A stretch of 64,000 nucleotides of DNA, taken from positions 21,054,501 through 21,118,500 of the forward strand of contig CATIUR010000003.1 of NCBI GenBank assembly GCA_949592205.1, written 5' to 3'. Each line of letters opens with the position of its first letter. The first letter of the stretch is position 1. Made by a program: the position numbers and the translations under genes. The stretch is from Helichrysum umbraculigerum (lineage: Eukaryota > Streptophyta > Magnoliopsida > Asterales > Asteraceae). Below the pieces are notes generated by a model. It saw only the letters and a program-made list of their open reading frames with translations, was not told the DNA's origin and did not search any database. This document shows positions 25,150 to 37,300 of the stretch, one piece after another.

Positions 25150-27249
25150 TGTAACATCCTCGTTTTGGGCCTAGTCGAAATCGGTAATTTCTTTATTTAT
25201 TTAATTATTTAAGTGTGTTTTTAAATAATTAATATCTTGTGAATAATTATAAATTTAATAGGTCCATTAGCTAAATGAGTTATTGTGGATAGTAAAATAT
25301 TACTTGTTTTAAATTTATTTAGTTGACGGTAAAGTAAAATAGTGTTTCCCCGTAAATGGTTTTTAAGTTCCAGACAATAATAAATACGGGGAATGAAAAG
25401 TAACACTTAAATGGTATACTATATGGATTAATTGGTTTTATTTCTTCTCCCACACACACATACGTACGTACATGCATACCTACACCAAAAACCCTAAATC
25501 AAAACATGAAGAAATCATCAAATTGAAGCTTCTAAGCTTGGATTCAAGCTTCCTTCATCATCAGAACAAGGTATAATCACATGTTCTTCATTTTTCATAA
25601 CCTAGAATTTGGGGGTTTTTGATGTTCTTGGTTTAATTCGAAATTAGGGTTTGATTTTGTGTAATTGTTGTTAGTTAAACATGTTATTGTTGATTACTAA
25701 CTAGATTCAAGCTTAAGATTATAGATTTATAGTGATTCTTAGGGTTTATGATGATTTTGATGGGTTAATGACTTTAATCCGAATTTAAAGTATGAAATTG
25801 GTTAAGGTGATGTTGATAAGTGTTTATAAGATGGTTAGTAATATTAATTTAACCTAGAAATGAAGTAATCATGTTATACAAGTTGTAATCAAAATGGGTT
25901 TTTGGGTAATTGATGGAATTAGCATGATTAACATGAATTGAGGCTTATGGTTATGTTATGGTTGGTAATTAGTACCTAATTCATGATTATAACATAAGTA
26001 TTAACTTAAAATTGTAGAATTTGATTAAATGTTCATAAAGTGTTCTTGGAAAATTGATGATTGTGATGAATTGATGGATTATTTGAGGAACTTGATATTA
26101 GTTGTGATTAAGAACACTTAATTAATAATCAAAGGGTAAAGTTAACACTTATGTGGATAAGAGTTTATGAAACCTTGTGTTGGGGTTTTGAATGAATTAA
26201 TGATATTTGATGATAATAACTTTGTTGAAGGTGTAACCATGTTAATTGTGATGGTAAAAGTTGATTAATGAGGTTGTGAATTAATGAGCATAAACTTGAT
26301 AAGTAATTGTGAATTATGTTGTTAAGATGTTATTTATAATATTGGAATGATGTTGTATAGATTTTGAGACAAGTAACTAACTTGTGTTATTCCATTGTAT
26401 TCTCAGATGTGGAGAAGACTCAGTGACATTAGACTACTGAGTGGACGGCGGAGGTATTGGTGAGTGGACCTGTAACCTTCAGCGTAACTTAGTTGTAACA
26501 GATTTGGTTACAACGGGTAAACGTGGTTTTACTGCTTATATACTGTGGATTGACATATTGCCTTGATAGATATAGATTTTGTGATATCTGGCCTTTGGGC
26601 ATATGTGTTTTCAGAGGTCAACATGGTTTGGGCTTAAGGTTACTATTGAGTTGCCAACACAGGTCCTTGTACACGGATGGTTATAGGAATACTGTGTTGT
26701 GTGGGTAAATAGTACCTAGGCTATCGGTTTACCGCTGTATTGGCCTGCAGTTGGTGTGAGGTTGCTTGGGGGCCACCCGGGCATGAGGGCACCTCAAGGA
26801 CCGCCGATCCTCTTGGATGATATTTGTTTGCGATGCTTTATGCTGTAAACAAATGATTGTGTGTTTACGATGCTGTTGCTGTAAACTCGTTTAGTATGCT
26901 ATGCTTAGTTGTAAACATATTTGTTAGGCTAAGCTATGTTGATGGTTATTAGTTCATTCACTTAGCGTTGAGCTAATCCCCCACAATACCACTCCTTGCA
27001 GGTTATGATTAGATTATAGGATGAGCAAGGAGCTATTGACTGGATGGAATGTTTGACGACTGGACGTGTACTCTGATCTTTGATTTTATAAATCATTGGT
27101 GTCTTTTAATTTATGTAACACCCAAATGGTAAATTATGTTTTGAAATGGTTTGATTATATAAGTATATTATACAAGTAACATTATTAATGTTAGTTGGAC
27201 TTTCGCTTCCGGTTTAAAAAAAATGGCTTTGAAAATGAAGGGTGTTATA
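25150..27249 (+). repeat. LARD2 5' LTR
   Basis: 2100 bp, TGTAACATCCTCG...GGGTGTTATA. Contains the structured block (26723-26808) and the 3' hairpin (26992-27032) shared with the Tekay LTR, but no AACGCGATCC array. Confidence 0.9.
26992..27032 (+). other. hairpin near LARD2 LTR 3' end
   Basis: Arms CTCCTTGC (26992-26999) and GCAAGGAG (27025-27032). In the 3' LTR copy (41558-41598) the last base of the second arm is changed, breaking one pair. Confidence 0.65.
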
Positions 27250-27252
27250 AAT

Positions 27253-27264
27253 TGGTATCAGAGC
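27253..27264 (+). other. LARD2 PBS
   Basis: TGGTATCAGAGC, the exact initiator tRNA-Met complement, 3 bp after the 5' LTR. Confidence 0.9.
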
Positions 27265-28394
27265 ATCGGTTTGGGTGAATTGAACATTTATGGTGTTTAA
27301 TCCCAAATCTGGATTTGTGTCAAGTCAAACATTTCAGAAGGTGGGGTTAGTTGTTGCATGATAATTGGGTAGTAAGATATGTACTAACGCTTAACAAGAT
27401 GTGAGATTGTGTTTGATTGCAGAGAAGGAGGAACATGAGTAACCGACTGGTACTCTCAATGATTCCTCTATGTTCGTTGGTGTAAAAGCATCAGGTAATT
27501 CTCTATAAGCTTGTTTAAATTAAATAAGTTTGAATTGTTTACTTGCTATGAGGACTATGATTAGTGAAGTAAATTGAATTAGATTGATATGATTTCTCAT
27601 TTGTGAGTAAGTTAATTTTACCTATGTTTTTAGCATAGTTGATTATATGCTTAGTAGTAAAGTCAAAAATGGTCAGCTAGCTTTTGTATGTATTGACAAG
27701 TTTAGGAAGGTCAATGTTGAAAACTTGATGTAATTGTGTAAATATGATGGTAATATGTGAAATTGGTGTTTTAAGGTTATGTTATGCCACCAATAGTGAT
27801 AATGGTTTGGTTTGACTTGGATTAGTCAAAGTTATGTGGAATGGGTAATAGAATAGTGATTATATGTTCATAAACCTAAACGGGTCATTTAAGTGCCCAA
27901 ATGGGTCACTTAGTGATAAAACGGTTAAAACTTGATGTGGTTTGTGTATGATGACTTTTAAAATGACTTACAGTCATAAGTATAGATAAAATGTGGATTA
28001 AAAGTATTAATGTGGTCATTATGAATGAAATTGGGAAAAATGTCCATTTGGACCCCTAAACGGGTCAACGTGTCAAAACAATGTAGAATGAGTGTTTGTA
28101 GGTGACGAATATGCCCACACGTCACTAATGTATATAGAAACATGTTGGTAAAAGGTGGAAGTCAGAAACCAAGTCGTTTGAAATATAGCGTGTCAACCAA
28201 AATGGTCGAAAATGGTCAAAAATGAGTCGTACGTCCGTTTTCTCGTAAAACGTGTAAATTGAAAAAGTGTAAAGAGAGAAAGTTTCATTTTGGCATAGTG
28301 GACGTGCCTGCAAAATTTTAAAGTCTAACTCTAAACGAGTAAAAAGTTATACGCGTTTGAAATTGGCTAAAAATATGATTTTTTCTGAACTTCA

Positions 28395-28660
28395 GATTTC
28401 TGCTTGGGAACGCGATCCCAACAAGTTCTTCTGGATCGCGTTCGTACGTGTTATTTTGGCTCAGATTATTTTCTGCTTGGGAATGCGATCCCAGCCATTT
28501 TCCAGGATCGCGTTTGTGTGTGTAATTTGTGCAGATGCTTTTTCTCTTGGGAACGCGATCCCGCTCACTTCTCCGGATCGCGTTTGTATGCCTAATTTGG
28601 TTACAGAATATTTTACACTAGGGAACGCGATCCTGACCTATTTCCCGGATCGCGTTAGTA
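28395..28660 (+). repeat. 72-bp tandem array of AACGCGATCC/GGATCGCGTT hairpins
   Basis: Four units, each with arm AACGCGATCC and inverse arm GGATCGCGTT about 14 bp apart: 28409-28442, 28482-28514 (one arm has a T), 28552-28584 and 28624-28656. Start-to-start spacing is 73, 70 and 72 bp. Spacers share TTTGGTTACAGAA with the array inside the Tekay LTR. An ORF of 111 codons across it is a by-product of the period being near a multiple of three. Confidence 0.85.
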
Positions 28661-31169
28661 TAAAAAAATTTTTTTTGCGACGTTCGACGTAGTTCTTGAC
28701 GTAGAAAATTTTTAGAAAATTTCGGTGTCCGATTAAGACGAAATTTACAGGGTCACTTGGAAACGACTCAACGGTCAAAGCTCTTCGCTTTGCCATGAGC
28801 CCTGTCAGTTTTGGGCACTTCGGGGTCGTTTGGGGCCCGAAAATGGCATTTTACTGTTTTTCGGACTTTATTTTTAACTTTTGACTTACGTTTTAAATTG
28901 GGCTTTTGTTTCTTTGAGCCCTGGGATCATCCCTATGACTAAATATGACGTTATAACTTGTTTTAAGAGGTCCTCATATTCTATTGAGTATAAGTTATTT
29001 TCAAGCTGTGTATTCGTCGTATTGTCAATTGTGGCCAACCGTTGTTGGTGGTGATTTAAATCCTTGAGTTATATGGATTAAGTGAGAAAGGATGAAGTAA
29101 ATGAGTCATCTAAAATACTAGAAATAGTTAAAATAAGTATTTGTAGAGATTGAAAGGAATACATGGGTCTATACTTATTGATATTTGACAGTAGAGTAAC
29201 AATTTGCATGTGTGGTATGAAGGGTTTACTTATAATACAACTAAAGAAGGATAGATTGAAGAGAATAAGCTGAGTATTACACATAGTATTGATAAAATGT
29301 TTAGCATTGAATGTACTATTAATATTAAGTGATGTAATTAGTAAATGACCTTGAATTAGGTAATAAAGAAGTTGTTTGTAATAATGGTGTTAGACATTAC
29401 ACCTGAGTTAATGATATAATAAAGAGAGGTGTTGAATGTCTGTGTTGTTTGTGTAAACTTGATGATATGTGTAATGTGCATTCAAAATGATAAGTGGAAA
29501 CGGTAGCAAACTAATACTTGATGATATACCTGCTACTACGAGTTGTTATAATTGTGCATATGGTTGATTTCATTGTTGTGATATTGGTAAGGGTAAAGGC
29601 TAATAAATTTTGGAAGATCAACGGTATGAACTAGCCTGAGAATAAAGTGTGACTGATATAATATGATGACGTCTGGCCAACGTATTCATATTATGCCATT
29701 TCACATGGAGTTGTTGAGGCTAATAAGTACCAAATAAAGTTAAATGATTTTAAATTAACGGGTAACATGTATTGACCCGCAGTTATGAAATAGTTATTGA
29801 TTGGCTAAAATAAGGTGGTAGTAAACTATTTAACTAGTGTTTAATGTGGAAACGTGGTAAAAGAAGAATTTGAACTGTTTATACTACTTGTTAAGATGAG
29901 TACGTGATTCTTCATTCATGGTAATAAAGGTTAAGTAAAGGCTGCCATGCACGGATAGTTTATGGTTAGAAAAATGTGCGAAATTATGCCTATGTGAAAG
30001 ACGAGATAGTCTATAATATAAGAGTTTAAATTTGACAAATTGATAATTTTATTATCATTAAGTGCGAATTGCATGTGATTTTATGTGTTGTTGTATATCT
30101 AATGGCTAGATAAAGTGGTAAATTGCAATTTGAAAAAGTTATGCGATGAAATCAGTTAAGTAAGAGGTCAGCTAAAAAGGATTAAATAGGTGAATATTGT
30201 TGAAAATGTGTTGATGATTAGCACATTTTGATAATGTGGTACGTGTGCTGAGATAGCAAGTACCCATTGATGTATAATAGCAATTATCTGTTGAGATTGG
30301 TGCTATTTGATTTTGTAGATTATGATTTTAATCATAGGAAGTGACTTGTACTTTGCTTTAAAAGGTGGGATTAAGTGGTATGATTTGAAACACAGGTGAG
30401 TAATAGACTTTACAGGATCAAATAGTATTTCAATTGATAAAAAATGACCTTAAGATAAATAGTTGTGATGGATAAGGTTATTGATGCTTCATCATTTAAG
30501 GATGATGTATGTGGTTAATTGCTTGCATGATCTAAATTAAATTCTCATTGTGAATATGAACATTGAAGTTTTATAAACATTGTGGTTGTTTTGTTAAGAG
30601 AAAGGAATGTAAGTATTTATATTCGGTTTAAAGATCCTAGCATGTCGCTAGTTTTCTGATTAAGATTAAAATAAAGGATTATGTGTTCATTTATTTTAAG
30701 TAATTGTGTGATCCAAAGTATTTATATGGCTAAGCATAGGGCTTCATGTAACCTGGTGGTGTTACATTTACAAGCCGTAAATCAGTATTTAACTAATTGC
30801 AAAAAGTAGAGATACATGGTTATTAGCTAAATGGTTAGTTATGAATTGAGTTAAACTTTTATTACAAATGTGCATGTGGTGGTGTTTATCACTACTATTA
30901 TTTTGCTATATATGCGGTTATGCTTATATAGGTTTATCAAGACTTATGTGATTTTAAGTTGAAATACACACTAGTGATGTGTAAGTAGATGAATTAAAAT
31001 ATACCATGTAAGTATATTATAAAGAGTACTCATTTAGTGTTTATGTGGATGCATAGATACTTAGACTAATGTACACACATGTCGTATGTGCATTTACTAG
31101 TTATTGTTTACGTGATTTGATTACAATAGGTTAACTAGGTGCGATTAGATTTCGAGGACGAAATCTCTT

Positions 31170-31184
31170 TAAGGGGGAGAGATT
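31170..31184 (+). other. LARD2 polypurine tract
   Basis: AAGGGGGAGAGATT directly before the 3' LTR. Confidence 0.85.
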
Positions 31185-32501
31185 TGTAACATCCTCGTTT
31201 TGGGCCTAGTCGAAATCGGTAATTTCTTTATTTATTTAATTATTTAAGTGTGTTTTTAAATAATTAATGTCTTGTGAATAATTATAAATTTAATAGGTCC
31301 ATTAGCTAAATGAGTTATTGTGGATAGTAAAATATTACTTGTTTTAAATTTATTTAGTTGACGGTAAAGTAAAATAGTGTTTCCCCGTAAATGGTTTTTA
31401 AGTTCCAGACAATAATAAATACGGGGAATGAAAAGTAACACTTAAATGGTATACTATATGGATTAATTGGTTTTATTTCTTCTCCCACACACACATACGT
31501 ACGTACATGCATACCTACACCAAAAACCCTAAATCAAAACATGAAGAAATCATCAAATTGAAGCTTCTAAGCTTGGATTCAAGCTTCCTTCATCATCAAA
31601 ACAAGGTATAATCACATGTTCATCATTTTTCATAACCTAGAATTTGGGGGTTTTTGATGTTCTTGGTTTAATCCGAAATTAGGGTTTGATTTTGTGTAAT
31701 TGTTGTTAGTTAAACATGTTATTGTTGATTACTAACTAGATTCAAGCTTAAGATTATAGATTTATATTGATTCTTAGGGTTTATGATGATTTTGATGGGT
31801 TAATGACTTTAATCCGAATTTAAAGTATGAAATTGGTTAAGGTGATGTTGATAAGTGTTTATAAGATGGTTAGTAATATTAATTTAACCTAGAAATGAAT
31901 TAATCATGTTATACAAGTTGTAATCAAAATGGGTTTTTGGGTAATTGATGGAATTAGCATGATTAACATGAATTGAGGCTTATGGTTATGTTATGGTTGG
32001 TAATTAGTACCTAATTCATGATTATAACATAAGTATTAACTTAAAATTGTAGAATTTGATTAAATGTTCATAAAGTGTTCTTGGAAAATTGATGATTGTG
32101 ATGAATTGATGGGTTATTTGAGGAACTTGATATTAGTTGTGATTAAGAACACTTGATTAATAATCAAAGGGTAAAGTTAACACTTATGTGGATAAGAGTT
32201 TATGAAACCTTGTGTTGGGGTTTTGAATGAATTAATGATATTTGATGATAATAACTTTGTTGAAGGTGTAACTGTAACATCCTCTTCAGTGGCCTGGTAT
32301 TTTTCTATCTAGATCGAATAATTAATTTTTAGATAATTATTTGTTATAAATTGTGCTTATTGTGAAACTTGGTTAAATAGGTCTTAGGACTTATTGTGAT
32401 CAATAAAATGTTGTTTGATTTAAAATATGAAAGTTGACGGTAATATAAAATAAATTTCTCGCATTTAGTGATTAAGTGCCAGACAATAGATTTAGAGCGG
32501 G

Positions 32502-32510
32502 TATAAAATA
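32502..32510 (+). promoter_or_regulatory. TATA-like box inside a palindrome
   Basis: TATAAAATA lies within GGGTATAAAATACCC, so the candidate TATA box is flanked by perfectly inverse GGGTAT/ATACCC arms. Position about 230 bp into the LTR is reasonable for an LTR promoter. Same site in the 3' LTR at 39135. Confidence 0.5.
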
Positions 32511-32917
32511 CCCATTGTTTGGGGCCGGTTAAATAAAGGGCCGATCCCTTTATTGGGATCACTTTCCCAATTCTCTCTTTAAAACAAAACCATAAACCCT
32601 AACTTAATTATAGTAGCTAATCATCAAATTGAAAGGTGAATTGAAGTGTGATCTCTTCTATGAACATCATCATCATCACCTAGCTTCTCATCTTGATCTT
32701 CATACCATTTGTAAGTGATTTTAGTTCATGAACTCAAGTTTTAGAATAAATGATGAAATTGATAAATGGAGATGAATCATTTGATATAGTTGGTAAACAC
32801 TTGTGATATATGATTATATGTGTGCTTCTTAACTAGTTATATGCATCAAATCCATGATTATGAGCTTTGGTTGAGTTTAGCTCGAGCTGAAATGTAGTTG
32901 CAGGTCTGACCTGAGAT

Positions 32918-33185
32918 GGAACGCGTGTGAACGCGATCCAGAAACCCTTGCCGGGATCGCGTTTCTCTGTTATAAAAGAAATTGGTTATGTTTTCTTCTT
33001 CGAAACGCGATCCAGCCGCAGTTACCGGATCGCGTTGATTAGCGTATTTTGGTTACAGAACTTTTTCCTTATTACGAACGCGATCCCGCCTTTGTTCCCG
33101 GATCGCGTTGTCAAGTGTTATTTGATGACCGAATGTTTTCTTCATTGGAACGCGATCCCATCACCAGTAGCCGGATCGCGTTTGT
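32918..33185 (+). repeat. 72-bp tandem hairpin array in the Tekay 5' LTR
   Basis: Four hairpins with arms AACGCGATCC and GGATCGCGTT: 32930-32963, 33004-33036, 33077-33109 and 33149-33182, spaced 74, 73 and 72 bp. Arms are perfect 10-bp complements in all four; loops (13-14 bases) differ. A further GGAACGCGTG half-site lies at 32918. The arms are conserved while loops and spacers vary. Confidence 0.9.
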
Positions 33186-33657
33186 CTGTTAAATTTTGAT
33201 GATTATGATAGTTTGTGAACCTGAGTTTATATAATATAAATAGTTATTATTATTACTCATTGTAACTTGAATTGTGAAGTTGACTATTATTAGTTAGAAA
33301 CAAGTTACTAACTTGATGTTATGTGGTACTTACAGATAAACCAAAGATTTAGTGATTAGACGCTAAGTGTGGATACTTCAGAGGTATCGGTGAGTGGATT
33401 CAGAGCTCACCATTTAATTTAGTTGTGATCATTTGATTGCAACGAATAAACGTGAATATGTTTTGTTGATTAGTTGATATACCTTGTTGACTGTGAACCT
33501 ATGTGCTATGTGTTTGGCCTTCGGGCATCAGTTGTTAACGAGGTCAACGAGTTGTTAAATGGTTGGTTGAACTAGTCAGGGGTTGAATGAATGATACAGA
33601 GTCGTACTTCATTTGTTGTGTGTTTGATTCTGTATTTGAGTTCAACTACCACTAGTT

Positions 33658-33749
33658 ATCGGTCTCGTCCGTATGGCCATACGGATATGGTTGGGTAAGT
33701 GTTCTTGGGGAGCCACCCGGGCATTACTGTTATCCCCAGAGCCACCGAT
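33658..33749 (+). other. conserved structured block in the Tekay LTR
   Basis: Arms ATCGGT and ACCGAT enclose the 18-bp palindrome 33668-33685 and a TGGGGA/TCCCCA stem, matching the block in the solo LTR at 12789-12880. Confidence 0.55.
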
Positions 33750-33876
33750 CCTCGTTAAGTTGTTGTTGATTTGTTGAATATCGTATTGCGGTTGTTTGAA
33801 GCAATTATATGATTATGCTAAGTTAGATGTTGTGTTATGAACTCACTCACTTAGCTTTGTGCTAATCCCTCGTATT

Positions 33877-33921
33877 TACTTTCTGCAGATTATATTTTGA
33901 ATAGGTGAGTAGCAGAAAGTA
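33877..33921 (+). other. hairpin with splice-donor-like loop edge
   Basis: Arms TACTTTCTGC (33877-33886) and GCAGAAAGTA (33912-33921) form a perfect 10-bp stem. The loop contains ATAG|GTGAGT (33901-33910), a consensus plant 5' splice site. Confidence 0.65.
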
Positions 33922-34168
33922 GATGCTTTAGGAGCTGGGGAATGTTTTGACAGCTTGCTACTCTGATTATGTTTTGTAATAATTAATGCTAAGTTTTATA
34001 TAATACCCCGTATTATGTGTTTGTTAACCATGTTTAACTTGACATGACTTAACTTATGATCGGTTTATGATTTTGTTCTAACGTATAGTAATTAAATATG
34101 TTTTAAATCTCTTCGCTTCCGTGTTTTCAATATAATAATATTATGTAAGAATGAGGGGTGTTATAAGT

Positions 34169-34180
34169 TGGTATCAGAGC
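34169..34180 (+). other. Tekay PBS
   Basis: TGGTATCAGAGC, exact complement to the initiator tRNA-Met 3' end, 3 bp after the LTR. Confidence 0.95.
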
Positions 34181-34339
34181 ATAGTTTTGGGGTAATTGAG
34201 CATTGTAGAATGTTCAATCCCAAAACTGTAGCGTGGTATGTCAAACATTCCTGGGTAAGGGATTTAACATTGGTTGTGAAATTGTTAGTAGATAGGTACT
34301 AACGATTAACAAGTTTCAAGTGTTGTGTTGATTTCAGAA

Positions 34340-37300
34340 ATGGCAGATGACGAACAACCGATCCCCAACCCCAATAATGCCTCTCGGTATGTTGTTCCTC
34401 CTATTGTGACAAATGTTCGGGAAGGTACATCTCATCAAGGCGGTGAAGAAACCAATAGGGATGAGTATATACATGAGATAGAAGATGAATTGATATTTCT
34501 GAGAGAGTTTAAAAGGAAAGCTGAGGAAGCTGCAGCTAGGCAACTTTTGCAACAACAATCTTCGGTGTTTGGTGCTAGTCCATCTTCTCAGACTAATAAG
34601 ATGTGTACTTTTAAAACTTTTATGTCTTGCAAACCACCGGAATTCCATGGAAGTACCAATCCAACTGTGGCTTTAAATTGGTTAAGAGATATGGAACGCA
34701 AGTTTGATGTGATTAGCTGTGAGGAAGAATCCAAGGTCAAGTTTGCTGTGCAGTGCCTGAAGGACGATGCCATGGTTTGGTGGGATTCAATTACTGGGCA
34801 TTTTACTCCACAACAAAAGGAATCTTTACGATGGAATGAATTTCATCAAGTAGTGCGTAATCAATATTGTTCTGATTTCCATATGGCACAAATTAGGAGG
34901 GATTTTGTGAACCTTCAATTAACGGATAATATGACCATGGAGGAGTTGATAGCACAATTTACAGAAAAACTTCGATTTGTACAACAATGGGTTCCGGAGG
35001 AGAAGACGAAGATAGAGCAGTTTGTGGATACTTTACCCCATAACTATCGTACTACCGTGAGACTAGCCACTAGTTTATCTCAGGCTTTTAATCTTGCTCG
35101 ATCCGTGGATAGTGACATTAGAGGGTCTCGTGAAACACGATCTAGAGATAATTCTTCAAAGTCTAGAGCGGACTCCTTTAGTAAAGGGAAATCAAATTGG
35201 CAAGGGAATCGTCAGACAAAGAAGTATGTTAGTAAGAGTAGTTCGTCGGGAAGTTCGAACTGGTGTAGTACATGCAAATCTAGACATTCAGGGCCGTGTA
35301 CTCCGCAAACAAATAAGTGTCTGAAATGTGGTGATCTTGGTCATGAGATAAGAAATTGTCGTTATCCGAACTTTGTGTGTTGGACTTGTAAGAAGGAGGG
35401 ACATCGAGTGGGGCAATGTCCAGAGGCGGGGAAATCGGGGCTTGGTTCGGTCGGGAGTTCGGCATCTTCCGGTCAGAAAAGGAAGAATCCTCCACCAGCA
35501 ACCAGTCGGGCTTTTCAAATGACAGTCAATGAGGCTGTGCATACAGAAGATGTTATAACTGGTACATTCTTTATAAACTCTGTACCGGCTCGTGTTTTAT
35601 TTGACTCTGGTGCTACTTGTACTTTTATATCTGTATGCTTCTGCGACAAGTTGAAATTAGTGCCTACTGTGATAACCAAACCCGTAGAAGTAGAAATTGT
35701 TAGCGGTAAATTAGTTCATGTTACCACCTCGGTGACTGGAGCTAATATTGTGATTGATGACCGAACTTTCCCTATTTCATTCTTGTTGATGCCAATCCCT
35801 AGTTTTGACGTAATAGTTGGTATGGATTGGTTAAGTCAGAATAGGGCTAGCATTGATTGCCACCAAAAGTTGATTAAGATCCCAATCTCCGACGGGTCAT
35901 ACGTTGTGGCTCGAGGAGAACGGGATGGTATGTCTATTCCCCTGATTTCGATGATGAAGGCTAGGAAGTCATTATCCAAAGGTTGCGAGTCCTACTTAGC
36001 TTATGTAGTTGATGCTAAACTTGAAAGAAAAGTTATTTCCGATGTACCGGTTGGGTGTGAATACTCTGAGGTATTTCCTGATGAGTTACCTGGGTTGCCA
36101 CCAGTTAGGGAAGTTGAGTTCCGTATTGATCTTGTGCCGGGTTCGTCGCCTGTAGCTAAAGCTCCTTATAGGTTAGCGCCTTCTGAGATTCGCGAATTGA
36201 TGAATCAGATACAGGAACTGTTAGATAAGGATTTTATTAGACCGAGTTCTTCGCCGTGGGGTGCACCAGTATTATTTGTGAAAAAGAAAGACGGGTCTAT
36301 GCGCATGTGTATTGATTATAGAGAGTTGAACAAGAGAACGGTAAAGAATAAGTACCCTCTTCCTAAAATAGATGACTTATTTGATCAGTTGCAGGGTTCT
36401 TCAGTGTATTCTAAAATTGATTTGAGATCGGGTTATCATCAAGTCCGGGTTTGTGAAGAAGATATTCCGAAAACTGCTTTTCGTACTAGGTATGGGCATT
36501 ATGAATTTTTGGTTATGCCTTTTGGTCTGACGAATGCTCCAGCTGTGTTTATGGATTTGATGAATCGGGTTTGTCGACCTTTCTTGGATAAATTTGTTAT
36601 TGTTTTCATTGACGACATCCTCGTGTATTCGAAATCTGAAGAGGAGCATGCCATGCATTTAAGATTAGTTCTGGATACGTTGAAGCGAGAACAGTTGTAT
36701 GCTAAGTTTTCTAAATGCGAATTTTGGATTCGAGAGGTTCAATTTTTGGGTCACATAATTTGTAAGGATGGTGTGAAAGTGGATCCAACTAAAGTCGAGG
36801 CTGTGATGAAATGGAACGCCCCAAAGTCTGCTTCGGAAATAAAGAGCTTTCTTGGATTAGCGGGTTATTACCGGAAGTTTATAAAAGATTTTTCTAAGAT
36901 TGCGGGTCCGTTAACCAAATTAACCCGTAAGGATGAGAAATTCGTATGGACTGATCGTCAGGAGCATGCATTCCAAACGTTAAGACAAATGTTGTGTCAG
37001 GCACCGGTGTTAGCATTACCGGAGGGTTCAGATGATTTCATTGTTTATTGTGATGCTTCTTTTTCGGGCTTGGGCTGTGTTCTTATGCAAAGGGATAAAG
37101 TTATTGCCTATGCTTCTCGTCAGTTGAAACCGCATGAAAAGAATTATCCCACTCACGATTTAGAATTTGCAGCGGTTGTATTTGCCTTAAAACTTTGGAG
37201 ACATTACTTGTACGGAACTCGATGTGTTGTTTGTACTGACCATAAAAGTCTGCAGTATGTGTTTTCCCAAAAAGAGTTGAACATGCGTCAGAGACGATGG

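Larger units (their letters stand above)
27265..31184 (+). other. LARD2 internal region, non-coding
   Basis: The leader (to about 27440) is recognisably homologous to the Tekay leader, including GTACTAACGCTTAACAAG and a TTGATTGCAG acceptor-like site. After that there are no coding remnants except the last few pol codons before the PPT. GGTCAA/AACGGGTCA motifs are common around 27870-28230. The hairpin array at 28395-28660 is described separately. The rest (28700-31140) shows nothing else I can name. Confidence 0.7.
32273..34165 (+). repeat. Tekay-type 5' LTR
   Basis: 1893 bp, TGTAACATCCTC...GGGGTGTTATA. In order it holds a TATA-like box (32502), the hairpin array (32918-33185), a conserved structured block (33658-33749), the 3' hairpin (33877-33921) and a GT donor-like site (33905). 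Confidence 0.95.

Noticed and set aside
28395..28660. CRISPR-like array
   Set aside because: Regular spacing and palindromic repeats look similar, but spacers are homologous to one another, the array is in a plant retrotransposon, and no cas genes exist.
28357..28692. 111-codon ORF in LARD2
   Set aside because: It runs over the 72-bp hairpin array, whose period keeps the frame nearly open; no gag-like feature.
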